This document shows positions 53,736 to 62,658 of a DNA stretch of 64,000 nucleotides, piece by piece. The stretch is taken from assembly GCF_013201545.1 (NCBI RefSeq), contig NZ_CP053746.1, positions 3,293,501-3,357,500 of the forward strand, given 5' to 3'. The notes under the pieces were generated by a model. The model made no database searches, was not told the origin of the DNA, and saw only the letters and a list, made by a program, of their open reading frames with translations. A program made the position numbers and the translations under genes. Numbering within the stretch: position 1 is the stretch's first letter; the number at the start of each line of letters is the position of its first letter. This DNA comes from Pseudomonas graminis (GTDB lineage Bacteria > Pseudomonadota > Gammaproteobacteria > Pseudomonadales > Pseudomonadaceae).

Positions 53736-54536
53736 TCACTCCACTGCGATCCGGTGCGACCCGGTCAGGACAACGTCAGGTTTTTGCGCCAGCCCGTGCA
53801 TCATGACGGGCCTTGCGCAGGGTGGATTTTTGTCCAGCCCGTATTCGGTCAACAGTTGCTGCACCTGCTCGACGCAGTTGAACATCAGCACATCGATGAT
53901 CGACAGGTTGGCGACGAAAGGTTGCCTGAACTGCCGATACACCACCGGGTTCATCCGGAAAAACCGCACCAGCAAACCGTTGCGGGCAAAGTGATCACGG
54001 TCGTAGAGCACCGAGCCGCCTTCCGGGGTAATGAACGTGGTGGCTTCAAACGTGTGAGCGATGCGGATAATGCGCTCTTGCTTGTCCGCAGCGCTACCTA
54101 ATATCAGGTCCGAGCTGCGCAGGATCGGCGTTACGATGTGGAGATAAGCACACATTTCACGGATGGCGTGTTCGGCATACAGCGCGATGTTCTGCTGGGG
54201 GAAACGGATCAACCGTTCCAGCAGCGGCATGACCTGCGCGAAGTAGGGCGCCTCTCGGTAGCTCTCGGCGAGCAGATCGATCAGCCGTGGCGCTTCATCG
54301 CTGAAGTGCTCACACAGTTGACGCTGATTGATCTGCAGCTGAAAGCGGTCTTTCTTCAACGGGAAGCTGATCAGCCTGGCCGCGCCGTTGTGCAGGATGC
54401 GATTGCGATTGACCCAGCCGGACCGCACATACTGCAGATCATCTCCCAGGACGAAGACGTCTGCAGCAGCGATGAGCTGAAAGTAGCCCAGGTACGGGAA
54501 CAAGTAGGGCTGCATCACTGCAAGGGTCCTGGCCAT
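53736..54536 (-). CDS. WbqC family protein
   Basis: A 266-residue WbqC-like protein. The family N-terminus is clear (LAVMQPYLFPYLGYFQLIAAADVFVLGDDLQY), as is FPLKKDRFQLQINQ. Family members occur in O-antigen and exopolysaccharide loci, mostly near amino-sugar genes, and are thought to modify a sugar; the reaction is unknown. It lies between wzc and rfaH in the same transcript, 5 nt from the rfaH start. The transaminase in the same operon fits an amino-sugar role. Confidence 0.9.
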   Translation of the reverse strand: MARTLAVMQPYLFPYLGYFQLIAAADVFVLGDDLQYVRSGWVNRNRILHNGAARLISFPLKKDRFQLQINQRQLCEHFSDEAPRLIDLLAESYREAPYFAQVMPLLERLIRFPQQNIALYAEHAIREMCAYLHIVTPILRSSDLILGSAADKQERIIRIAHTFEATTFITPEGGSVLYDRDHFARNGLLVRFFRMNPVVYRQFRQPFVANLSIIDVLMFNCVEQVQQLLTEYGLDKNPPCARPVMMHGLAQKPDVVLTGSHRIAVE

Positions 54537-54563
54537 GTGTTTCTCCTTGGCGTGCGTGTCGAT

Positions 54564-56780
54564 TTACTTGCGGACCGTGGTGTAGTCGTAACCGTATGCG
54601 GCGCAGTCGTAGTCGGCGGTCGACGCCTTGCGCAGGACGCCGTTGAAAATCGCACCCTTGATCAGAATGCCGTTGTGCATCAGGCGGCGTTTGCACGCTT
54701 CGATTTCCTTGGCGGTGCTCAGGCCGAAGCGGGTCACCAGCAGGCAGGTGCCGGACTGACGGCCGACCAGCGTGGCATCGGTCACGGCCAGAATCGGCGG
54801 GGTGTCGATGATCACCAGGTCATACAGCGGCGACAGCTCGCTGATCATTTTGTTGAAGTTGTCGTGCATCAACAGCTCGGACGGGTTCGGCGCCGCGTAA
54901 CCGCAGGAGATGAAATCCAGGTTCCGCACTTCGGTGTGGTTGATGACTTCCTTGCTGCCCAGACGCGCAGCGAGGGTGTCCGACAAACCATGCTTGGGCG
55001 TCAGGTTGAACATCTTGTGCAGGTAGCCTTTGCGCATGTCGGCGTCGATCAGCAACACGCGTTTGCCGGTCTGCGCAATGATCACCGCCAGGTTGCTGGA
55101 GACGAACGACTTGCCCACGCCCGGCGTCGGGCTGGAAATCATCAGCACGTTGTTGCGGGCTTCGAGCATGGCGAAGTGCAGGCTGGTGCGCAGGCTGCGC
55201 AATGCTTCGATCGCCAGTTCCGTCGGCGCGCTGACGCTCAGCAGGCGTGGCTCCTTGCTTGTCGAACGGCTCTGGGCGGCCTTTTCCATGCGTTCCTGCA
55301 GTCGCGAATACGGCAGCGACGCGTACACCGGCATGCCGAGGTTTTCGATGACTTCCGGGTTGTCCACGCCGCGATAGAACGCCTGGCGCACAAACACGGT
55401 GGCAACGGCCAGCAGCAAACCGATCAGGGCGGCGACCAGCACGATGATTTTGCGCATCGGCTTGACCGGCTCTTCGACGTTGGCGTCTGCGTTGTCGATG
55501 ATGCGAACGTTGCCGATGCTGCCGGCGCGCAGAATGTCCTGCTCCTGGCTCTTGTCCAGCAACAGGGTGTAGGTCTGCGAGGTGACCTGCATGTCACGGT
55601 TCAGGCGCAGCAGCTCTTGTTGCGTGGCAGGCAGGGCTTCGATCTTCTTCAGCAGCGCAGTTTTCTGTGCCTCAACCTGGCCGATCTGAGTCATCAGGGC
55701 TCGGTAGGTCGGATGCTCCGGCGTGTACAGACGCTCGACGTCGACGCGCTTCATTTTCAGGTCCGACAGGGTGCCTTCCAGCTTGACCACCTGATCCAGA
55801 ACCGATTTGGTCTCAACGCTCAGGTCAACCGACTTGGCGCCCATCTGGAAGTTGTTCAGCGCGATTTCCGACTGTTCCAGCTGCTTGCGCACGGCAGGCA
55901 GTTGCGAACGCAGGAATTCCAGACGCTGGGCGGCTTCGGCCGAACTGCGCTCGACGTTCTGGCGCACATACAGGCGACTGACTTCGTTGAGGATGCGCTT
56001 GGCCAGTGCCGGGTCGGGGTCCTGAATCGACAGGTAGACGATCCCGGAGTCCTTGCCCGCTTCCATGATTTTCAGACGGTCCTGATAATCCAGCGCGGCG
56101 GTCAGGGTGCGTTGACGCACCACGGTGAACTCGGTGCCCGGACGGGCGTTGAGCGCAGCCACCTGGATTTTGATGCCGCTGCCTTCGACCGTCTGACCGA
56201 CAGGGCCGCTGAGCAGTTTGTTACGGTCTTCGTCATACAGGGTGAAGGTGCCCGGTTTGCCCGCCACCATGGTCATCTTTTCGCCAAGCAGTGCGTCCGG
56301 CACGTCTAGCTGAAAGACGTCGATTTTTTCGCCGCCCCAGGCGTAGCTGTTCAGGCCGAACATCGGATCAGCCAGCGCGCCTTCACGCTCGGGCTTGAAC
56401 CGACGCGCCATGTAGCTGCCCAGCCCCGGGATGTATTTGGGCTTCTGCACGATGTACAACTTGAGGTCATCAACGACCTTGCCCAGCACCGCGCGGGATT
56501 TGATCAGCTCGATTTCGGTGGTCGCCTGGGAAACCGACAGCGGCTTGCTGGAGACTTCGGTGCGGCCCTCGATGCCGACTTTGCGCGGCTCGATCTGAAT
56601 CATCGCGTTGGCCTGGAAGATCGGCGTGGCGAGAATGGCGTAGGTGGCGCCGAGCAGGACGCAGATGCCGACAATCGACGCAATCAATCCTTTGTGATCG
56701 AAAAGTGTGCGCAAGATAGTCGCCAGATCGATCCGGGAGTCCTGGACCTCGTCCAGAGAAGTACGGTTCATAGCGGTCAT
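54564..56780 (-). CDS. Polysaccharide co-polymerase/BY-kinase (Wzc type)
   Basis: A 738-residue inner-membrane tyrosine autokinase. Two membrane segments (IASIVGICVLLGATYAIL near residues 30-48 and KIIVLVAALIGLLLAVATVFV near 440-460) enclose the periplasmic Wzz domain. The cytoplasmic kinase has Walker A SPTPGVGKSF, A' LLIDADMRKG and Walker B LVIIDTPP, followed by the C-terminal tyrosine cluster YDCAAYGYDY. It controls chain length and export together with Wza and Wzb. Its ATG follows the wzb stop immediately, with GGAGATCC as ribosome site. Confidence 0.93.
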   Translation of the reverse strand: MTAMNRTSLDEVQDSRIDLATILRTLFDHKGLIASIVGICVLLGATYAILATPIFQANAMIQIEPRKVGIEGRTEVSSKPLSVSQATTEIELIKSRAVLGKVVDDLKLYIVQKPKYIPGLGSYMARRFKPEREGALADPMFGLNSYAWGGEKIDVFQLDVPDALLGEKMTMVAGKPGTFTLYDEDRNKLLSGPVGQTVEGSGIKIQVAALNARPGTEFTVVRQRTLTAALDYQDRLKIMEAGKDSGIVYLSIQDPDPALAKRILNEVSRLYVRQNVERSSAEAAQRLEFLRSQLPAVRKQLEQSEIALNNFQMGAKSVDLSVETKSVLDQVVKLEGTLSDLKMKRVDVERLYTPEHPTYRALMTQIGQVEAQKTALLKKIEALPATQQELLRLNRDMQVTSQTYTLLLDKSQEQDILRAGSIGNVRIIDNADANVEEPVKPMRKIIVLVAALIGLLLAVATVFVRQAFYRGVDNPEVIENLGMPVYASLPYSRLQERMEKAAQSRSTSKEPRLLSVSAPTELAIEALRSLRTSLHFAMLEARNNVLMISSPTPGVGKSFVSSNLAVIIAQTGKRVLLIDADMRKGYLHKMFNLTPKHGLSDTLAARLGSKEVINHTEVRNLDFISCGYAAPNPSELLMHDNFNKMISELSPLYDLVIIDTPPILAVTDATLVGRQSGTCLLVTRFGLSTAKEIEACKRRLMHNGILIKGAIFNGVLRKASTADYDCAAYGYDYTTVRK

Positions 56781-57233
56781 TTATCTTGGATCTCCTGACT
56801 GAAGATAAGGAAGCCAGTCGTCGACGCAACGCGAAAGCTGCTCGTAGGTCTGTTCAAAGGCTAGTTTCGGGCGCCGGTAGGGGTCGGCGATTTCCAGCGC
56901 GTGTTGCCATTTGCCAATCAGAAACGTCTTGCCGCGTACCTCGGGGGCCAGCTTGAGGACGCTCTGGGTCTGACGATGCTCCATGACCAGAATCAGCTCT
57001 GCTTCGTGGAGCATCTGCCGATCGATCTGACGGCTTCGATGTTTGTGGGCGGGGACGTCATTGACCAGCAGCACGGCCTGAGCCAGCGGGTCAATGGTGG
57101 AACTGAGCATGGCGTGGGTCCCGGCCGACGAGATCTGGACGCGCGCGTTCGGCACCCGTTGTCGGAACATGGCTTCGGCCATGGGGCTGCGACAGATATT
57201 GCCGACGCAGACCACCAGTACGTTACTGAACAT
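56781..57233 (-). CDS. Low-molecular-weight protein tyrosine phosphatase (Wzb type)
   Basis: A 150-residue phosphatase that dephosphorylates the Wzc kinase tail. The P-loop C-x5-R is CVGNICRSP (C9, R15), and the general acid lies in DPYRRP near residue 117, both standard for the family. The ATG overlaps the end of the glycosyltransferase gene by 11 nt, and the stop abuts the wzc start. Kinase and phosphatase are thus translated from neighbouring positions. Confidence 0.93.
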   Translation of the reverse strand: MFSNVLVVCVGNICRSPMAEAMFRQRVPNARVQISSAGTHAMLSSTIDPLAQAVLLVNDVPAHKHRSRQIDRQMLHEAELILVMEHRQTQSVLKLAPEVRGKTFLIGKWQHALEIADPYRRPKLAFEQTYEQLSRCVDDWLPYLQSGDPR

Positions 57234-58152
57234 GACCTTTGCTGAGGCTCGTCATCAGTCTCTTGCTGATGTTGGTGCTGAAGTTCTGCCCGACCGCCAG
57301 GAGCGTCTGCATCTTGCGCTTCGGGGTAATCGCCGACAGCGAGTACTCGACCAGCTCCATCAGGAAGTGCTCATACAGCTCCTGATTACCGAGTCGGTTG
57401 TAGTAGTTGGCCAGGGCGCCGGAGGTCTGCAGCGCCATGTGCAGCTTGCGTTTGTTGGAGCGCATGGAAAACACGCCTCCCGGGTGCAACCGATACATCG
57501 CCGGCTTGACCTCACCCATGAATTTGCCCTTGCCGTAGGCACCGAGCAGCGACCACCAGACCAGATCATTGAGTGGCGCGGCGCGCAGCTCGGGCGGCAA
57601 CGAATCGAAGACGTTGCGGAATACCGTGGTCAATGTCGAGATCGGCCGCGCCTTCTGCAGCTCCAGCGCCGTGGCATCCCCGCGCAGCTTGCCTTGCAGC
57701 TGGATAGGGTACTGGCCGCTGATGTCGAAGGGGATCGCGTCGTGGTAGGTCAGCACGTAATCCGGGTTGTTTTCGAGGAAGTCCACCTGGATCTGCAGCT
57801 TGCGCGGGTCAGTCCAGTAATCGTCGCCTTCGCAGTAAGCGATGTAGCGGCCACGCGCTTCGCCGAACAGGCGCGGCACCGGCGGGTTGTTCTGCGAGTA
57901 CTGATTGGTCTCGTGATAGAAGGGCCGGATCAGCGTCGGGAAGCGCTTGGCGTAATCGGCAATGATACGGGCAGTACCATCCGTGGAGGCATCGTCGTTC
58001 ACCAGGATTTCGAAGGCGAACGTGGTTTGCTGCATCAGGAAGCCTTCCAGCGTCTGGGCGACGTAGGCTTCCTGGTTGTAGGCTGGACAGACGATGCTGA
58101 CCAAGGGCGCGGCGGACGGCGAGGTGCTCGTCTTATTGCTATTAGCATCCAT
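57223..58152 (-). CDS. Glycosyltransferase family 2 protein
   Basis: A 309-residue GT-A transferase: VSIVCPAYNQEAYVAQTLEGFL at residues ~18-39, EILVNDDASTDGTARII, and the D-x-D region YCEGDDYWTDPRKLQ. It belongs to a WcaA-like GT2 group that acts on the lipid-linked unit. The last eleven bases overlap the wzb gene. It lies downstream of the flippase gene, 17 nt from it. Confidence 0.9.
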   Translation of the reverse strand: MDANSNKTSTSPSAAPLVSIVCPAYNQEAYVAQTLEGFLMQQTTFAFEILVNDDASTDGTARIIADYAKRFPTLIRPFYHETNQYSQNNPPVPRLFGEARGRYIAYCEGDDYWTDPRKLQIQVDFLENNPDYVLTYHDAIPFDISGQYPIQLQGKLRGDATALELQKARPISTLTTVFRNVFDSLPPELRAAPLNDLVWWSLLGAYGKGKFMGEVKPAMYRLHPGGVFSMRSNKRKLHMALQTSGALANYYNRLGNQELYEHFLMELVEYSLSAITPKRKMQTLLAVGQNFSTNISKRLMTSLSKGHVQ

Positions 58153-58169
58153 GGCTTGGGTACTCGGAG

Positions 58170-59684
58170 TTAAACACTGGGTTTGCTGAACAGAACGGAA
58201 ATCTTCATGACTAGCGGCTTGTAGCTGGCGGCCACAATCAGCAGCGTGAGCAGGCCGCTGACGGCCAGACCCAAGAAGATGCTGATGCGGTTTTCATTGG
58301 CGATCAGGCGTAGCAAGGGCTCGGTGATCGCAAGGCCCACGCCGGTCATCACGCTGATGCGGATGATGTCGCGCAGCCATTGGCTGTGAATGCCCGGGGC
58401 CAGGCGCTGGTGGACGATGACCGGCCAGACGGCGAAGGACACGACGCGCAACACGAACCAGGCGATCGCCGCGCCGTAAGCGCCATAGCCACGAATCGCC
58501 AGAAACATCACCGGCACCGTGATCAGCGCCGAAACGATGCTGTACCAGACATGCAGGTGCATGCGCCCGTAGGCGTATTGCAGGTAAAACTGGAAAGCGC
58601 TGACGGCCATGATGGCGCTGCCCAGCGAGTACCACGGCAGAATCGTTCGGCTCCAGTCGGCAGCAGGGCGATCCCCCGACCAGGCAAAGACCATTTCGTC
58701 GGCGTGCAGCGCGATCAGCGCCGCGAGCGGGAACAGGAACGTGCACACAAACCGGTTAGCCGCCAGATACAGCTGATGCATGTCGTCCCGGCGCCCTTCG
58801 GCCATCAAAACGGTGAGGCGGGGCAGCAGCGTCTGCGCCAGCGGGTTGGAGAGCATCATGATCCCGGTGGTGATCAGCGCCACCAGCGAGAAGTAACCAT
58901 ATTCATTGAGCGGCAGCAGCTCGGAGAGCAGCACCTTGTCGATCTGGGTCAGCACGATCCACAGCACCGCGGTGCCGGACATGCTCGCCGCGAACGGGAT
59001 GATCGGCTTGACCAGATCCCAGTCAAAACCGGTCAGCGGCGATGGCGTCGGCATCTGCTGATAGGCACGGGCCGCGAAGATCACAGCTTCGATCAGGCCC
59101 ACCAGCGCCTGGAATTCGAAGAAGTGCACCGGGTCGTGGGAAATCGTGCTCACCAGCAGCAGGCCACCGAAGTAGCGCAGCGTGGCGATGATAACGTTGG
59201 CGATGTTCAGCCATGCATGCTGCTCAAGGCCTTGAATCCCGCTTTTATAGAGCGTTGAAAACAGGCGCAGGGCGATGACGATGCCCATCAGCCCGATGCA
59301 CTGCACCAGCGTTTCGGTCGACAATTGCTGAGCATTGAGCCAGTGCACGGCGATCCATTCGCTGCCGGCGTACATCGCCACGCAGCAGAACCCCGCCAGT
59401 GGCAGGAAAATGATTTCGAACGAGCGCAGCAGGCGGCCTGTGTAGCGATCCAGTCCCTCACTGCCTTGTCGATGCGCCACTGCCCTGACCAGACTTGGCG
59501 ACAACCCCGCATCCAGCAATTGCAGCCAGGCCTGCAGCACTGAGAAGAACCCGATCAGCCCGTATGCCTCGGCGCCCATGTGGCCGAGATAGAACGGCAT
59601 GATCAGGATCCCTACGAGCAGCGTGTAGGCCTGGCCTGCATAGCTCAACGCAGTGTTGCGTATGACTGAGCGCTTGGTTTGCAT
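58170..59684 (-). CDS. Polysaccharide flippase (Wzx, MATE/PST family)
   Basis: A 504-residue integral membrane protein with about twelve to fourteen hydrophobic segments and the oligosaccharide-flippase layout: NTALSYAGQAYTLLVGILIMPFYLG at the start and LTQIDKVLLSELLPLNEYGYFSL in the middle. It should move the lipid-linked repeat unit to the periplasmic face. The ATG at 59684 has GGAAGGAC upstream; longer readings lie in the preceding gene's end. No Wzy polymerase gene is adjacent. Confidence 0.88.
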   Translation of the reverse strand: MQTKRSVIRNTALSYAGQAYTLLVGILIMPFYLGHMGAEAYGLIGFFSVLQAWLQLLDAGLSPSLVRAVAHRQGSEGLDRYTGRLLRSFEIIFLPLAGFCCVAMYAGSEWIAVHWLNAQQLSTETLVQCIGLMGIVIALRLFSTLYKSGIQGLEQHAWLNIANVIIATLRYFGGLLLVSTISHDPVHFFEFQALVGLIEAVIFAARAYQQMPTPSPLTGFDWDLVKPIIPFAASMSGTAVLWIVLTQIDKVLLSELLPLNEYGYFSLVALITTGIMMLSNPLAQTLLPRLTVLMAEGRRDDMHQLYLAANRFVCTFLFPLAALIALHADEMVFAWSGDRPAADWSRTILPWYSLGSAIMAVSAFQFYLQYAYGRMHLHVWYSIVSALITVPVMFLAIRGYGAYGAAIAWFVLRVVSFAVWPVIVHQRLAPGIHSQWLRDIIRISVMTGVGLAITEPLLRLIANENRISIFLGLAVSGLLTLLIVAASYKPLVMKISVLFSKPSV

Positions 59685-59737
59685 CGAAAGTCCTTCCGGC
59701 GAAACAGGTGAATGGCGCAATGGCTGGCCCGGCGGTG

Positions 59738-60859
59738 TTACATGACCTGCGCGAGGGACGGCACACGGTAGGGCGAGTGGGCGCCGCTGGTTTCGGCGAT
59801 CACCGTGCTGATCACGCGGTCCTGATCGTCGCGCAGCAGGCCTGGGTAAATCGGCAGACACAGCACGCGCTCGCTCAATGAACGCGAAGCGGTTTGTGCC
59901 GCTTGCGGCTGCAAGTACTCAAGGGTGTCCAGCGAGGGATAGAAGTAACGACGCGGGTTGATCCCGTTGGTGTTCAGCGCTGAACGCAAACGCAGCAGTT
60001 GCTGTTCGTCGCTCAGGGCGATTGGGTAATAGCTGTGATTGAGCTGGCTGTTGTTTTCCGGCCGCTGCAGGTCGACGTAATCGCCCAGGCGGGTGGTGTA
60101 GCGGTCAGCGATTTCGGCACGTTCCTGAAGAATGTTCTCGATGTCGTCGAGAATGCACAGGCCCATCGCGGCGGAGAATTCGTTGAGCTTGGCGTTGATG
60201 CCGATGCCTTCGATCTTGTCGACGTCAACGATGCCGAAGTTGCACAGCAGGTGAACCCGGCGCGCTGTTTCGTCATCGTTGGTGATGATCGCGCCGCCTT
60301 CGATGGTGTGAAACAGCTTGGTGGCGTGGAAGCTCAGGGTGCTGATGTCGCCCCAGTTGAGCACCGACTGGCCAGCGTGGCGCACGGCGAAGGCATGGGC
60401 GCCGTCGTACACGACTTTCAGATTGCGCCGACGGGCGATCTCTTCGATGCGCTCGACAGCGCACGGATTGCCGAACACGTGGGTGCCGACAATGGCAGTG
60501 GTGTCGGAGACGATGCGGCTTTCGATGTGGTCGGGCGAGATGTTCCAGGTCTGGGCGTCGATGTCAGCGAAGATCGGTCGAATGCCTTCCCACTGCAGCG
60601 AACTGCTGGTCGCGACGAAGCTGAACGGCGTGGTCACTGCGCTGCCGCTCAGGCCCAGCGCGCGATAAGCGACCTGCAGGGCGAGGGTGCCGTTGTTGGT
60701 GAGGATGACGTGTTTGACGCCCAGATATTCTTTCAGGCGTTGTTCGAGCTCGCACACCAGCGGCCCGTGGTTGGTCAGCCAGCCGCGCGCATAAATGCCC
60801 TCGACGTAGCCCTTGAACTTGTCGATATCGCCCAGGTAAGTCTTGGTGACGTTGATCAT
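59738..60859 (-). CDS. DegT/DnrJ/EryC1 aminotransferase (sugar transaminase)
   Basis: A 373-residue PLP-dependent aminotransferase that makes an amino sugar nucleotide. The PLP lysine is in FHATKLFHTIEGGAI (about residue 180), with VYDGAHAF carrying the aspartate that contacts the pyridine nitrogen. AVTTPFSFVATSSSL and INAKLNEFSAAMG are typical of WecE/FdtB/VioA-like enzymes acting on dTDP-4-keto-6-deoxysugars. The ATG at 60859 has GGAG upstream. It argues that the polymer contains a 3- or 4-amino-deoxy sugar; the isomer is unknown. Confidence 0.9.
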   Translation of the reverse strand: MINVTKTYLGDIDKFKGYVEGIYARGWLTNHGPLVCELEQRLKEYLGVKHVILTNNGTLALQVAYRALGLSGSAVTTPFSFVATSSSLQWEGIRPIFADIDAQTWNISPDHIESRIVSDTTAIVGTHVFGNPCAVERIEEIARRRNLKVVYDGAHAFAVRHAGQSVLNWGDISTLSFHATKLFHTIEGGAIITNDDETARRVHLLCNFGIVDVDKIEGIGINAKLNEFSAAMGLCILDDIENILQERAEIADRYTTRLGDYVDLQRPENNSQLNHSYYPIALSDEQQLLRLRSALNTNGINPRRYFYPSLDTLEYLQPQAAQTASRSLSERVLCLPIYPGLLRDDQDRVISTVIAETSGAHSPYRVPSLAQVM

Positions 60860-60960
60860 CGAATTCTCCATTTCAGATGCAAAGCTTTTAAAAGGCTTTT
60901 GGGCAGTGATGCGGTGGCGCCGGTCTGACGCCGGGCCGTCAACGCCAGGTTCAAGGGGAA

Positions 60961-61746
60961 TCAGTTGGGGGTGGATGCCGGCGGCGGGTTGCCTGCCTTG
61001 TTGCTCATCCGCCGCGCGCGGCCTTGATTGATTTTCAGGATCAACCGGGTGGCCAGGCTGCCGGTATGGGGGTCACCGAAGTGGAAGAGCGCGGTGGCGC
61101 GCTTCACGTCCGGCCGGCAGGCCTGATTGGCGTGCAGGCTGCGATAACCCCAGAAGAAATAAACGCTGCCCGGCTCCAGGCGCAGGACATATGGCTTAAG
61201 CCAGTTGCGCTGCATGCCTTTGATGATCCAGCCGCGGGTGATCTTGTTCTGCAGCAGAGCTTTCTCGATCACGTTGAACAACACCCATGAGCGCACCCGA
61301 CGGATGTTGGGAAACAGCATCAGATCGCCGCGTCCTTCGCCTTCGCTGGGGATAAACACGGGGATCAGCGCGGTCACCAGGCTGGCGTCGTAATGGAAGC
61401 TGTTGGATTCGCGCTTGCCCTGATTGCCCTGCACGCAGCGCAGGACCGGGAAGATGCGGTCACTCGCAGCGTCGCGGCGGGCTGCATGCTTATAGAGACG
61501 ACCCAGCAGCGCCTTGAAACGCGGGTCAGACCAGTAGCTCGCCAGCAGGCTTTCGCTCAGTGCAGCTTCGCCGTGGTAGGCAAAGTATTCGCCCCGGTGT
61601 TTCTGCGCCTGCTCGTCAGTCCAGGCCTGTAGCTGCTGCAGGTCCGAGTCCGGAACGGCCGCGTTCAGTTTTGCAAAGCCGTTGGTATCGATTTCGTCAG
61701 CCAGTCGCTGAACCAGCTGCTCATCCATGTCGAAAGATAAAGGCAT
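60961..61746 (-). CDS. Fe(II)/2-oxoglutarate oxygenase-like protein (phytanoyl-CoA dioxygenase type)
   Basis: A 261-residue cytoplasmic protein of the phytanoyl-CoA dioxygenase-like group. The facial triad is suggested by H-x-D in FHYDAS (about residue 119) and a distal histidine in YRSLHANQACR, and the arginine in KRATALFHF is positioned for 2-oxoglutarate. It is the first gene of the operon, about 60 nt after the ops element. It might hydroxylate a sugar or acyl substituent; the reaction is not known. Confidence 0.75.
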   Translation of the reverse strand: MPLSFDMDEQLVQRLADEIDTNGFAKLNAAVPDSDLQQLQAWTDEQAQKHRGEYFAYHGEAALSESLLASYWSDPRFKALLGRLYKHAARRDAASDRIFPVLRCVQGNQGKRESNSFHYDASLVTALIPVFIPSEGEGRGDLMLFPNIRRVRSWVLFNVIEKALLQNKITRGWIIKGMQRNWLKPYVLRLEPGSVYFFWGYRSLHANQACRPDVKRATALFHFGDPHTGSLATRLILKINQGRARRMSNKAGNPPPASTPN

Positions 61747-61803
61747 TGCATCAGGCCCTCGGAGAGAGTGAGGAGTGCAGGGCAGGGGGTAGATTGCGCT
61801 TCA

Positions 61804-61818
61804 GGCACGCTACCGCCC
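61804..61818 (-). promoter_or_regulatory. ops element in the exopolysaccharide leader
   Basis: The minus strand reads GGGCGGTAGCGTGCC, identical to the ops core (GGCGGTAGCGTG) at the heart of JUMPStart sequences, the site where RfaH loads onto RNA polymerase. It lies 58 nt upstream of the first gene and matches the rfaH gene within the same operon. Confidence 0.85.
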
Positions 61819-61900
61819 GAATCTGCAGATCCTGCCGTTGTATTAATTAGGCGTGCATTCAAACGGCGGCCTTATTCAGCACTGGCTGACTAAAGCGTTG

Positions 61901-61916
61901 GGCAAAGCTACCGCCC
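61901..61916 (-). promoter_or_regulatory. Second ops-like element
   Basis: The minus strand reads GGGCGGTAGCTTTGCC; the first nine ops bases are conserved, with TTT in place of GTG after the C. It lies about 97 nt upstream of the canonical copy and may be the first-box of a spread JUMPStart or a decoy pause site. Confidence 0.55.
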
Positions 61917-62658
61917 CACCGAGCAAATTCAGTAATTCGAAAAAACCTTTCTTTGAACCAAAAACTGCCCACCGGCGCTGATTTCATACCGTTTGAATCG
62001 TCAACTTTTTGGGCAGTCGCAGGGTAATTAAGTCGGAATGCTCTCGGCGCACAGCTCTAGGGCCGCACTGCAAAAACGGGAAAACATTGGACGTGCCTAT
62101 ATATCGACGGAGGCGGAGTTTCTGTCAAATTATTTCGCCATCATTCTGTTAGTTTTTTGATAGGCGGGCCGTCAGCATCGCTAAGTCATTGATTTTATTT
62201 GGAGTCAATAAAACATCATTGCCCCGTCGTGGTGCGCGACGCTTTTTAGGCACTCCTGACGACCACCCAACTGGCCGTCAAAAATAACCGGGAAGACGTT
62301 TTTCCAACGTCAGAACTTGGGCGCGGGTGGGGTTAACGGTTTTATGGCGCTCAAGGATTGAATCCCGTCATACAAACGTAATGGTGCGGTTGAGTAACTA
62401 ATCCACTGAGCGGTAAGTGTGTAATTAAGCGACCACAGCGGTGTTGCAGTTTTATAGATGGAACTGTGTTCGGTTATATATAAATCGAGGCGGGTGAAGT
62501 GATTGATATGACGAAGCTTTCATCAGTGCGCCAGGCAGTGGACCCTACGTGCCATTACTGCGCCCGACAGTGGAGGCGGCGCTGCGGTTGCTCAGCTTTG
62601 ATCGCTGCTCCATTATCCGGGTCTGCGATGCAAACAATTCGGGTCACCAGGAGATTCA

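Larger units (their letters stand above)
61747..62658. other. Long divergent intergenic region with the operon leader
   Basis: About 910 bases with lower GC than the neighbouring genes. It contains the exopolysaccharide leader with two ops-like sites (61804-61818 and 61901-61916). A TTGACG at 61999-62004 on the minus strand is a possible -35 without a convincing -10. Towards the peptidase, TATATATAAAT near 62475 may be a promoter -10 region. A short reading frame at 62499-62732 overlaps the peptidase and is not supported. Confidence 0.55.

Noticed and set aside
54138-56309. 723-codon open frame on the plus strand opposite wzc
   Set aside because: Antisense shadow; the wzc frame on the other strand carries the Walker motifs, membrane segments and tyrosine tail.
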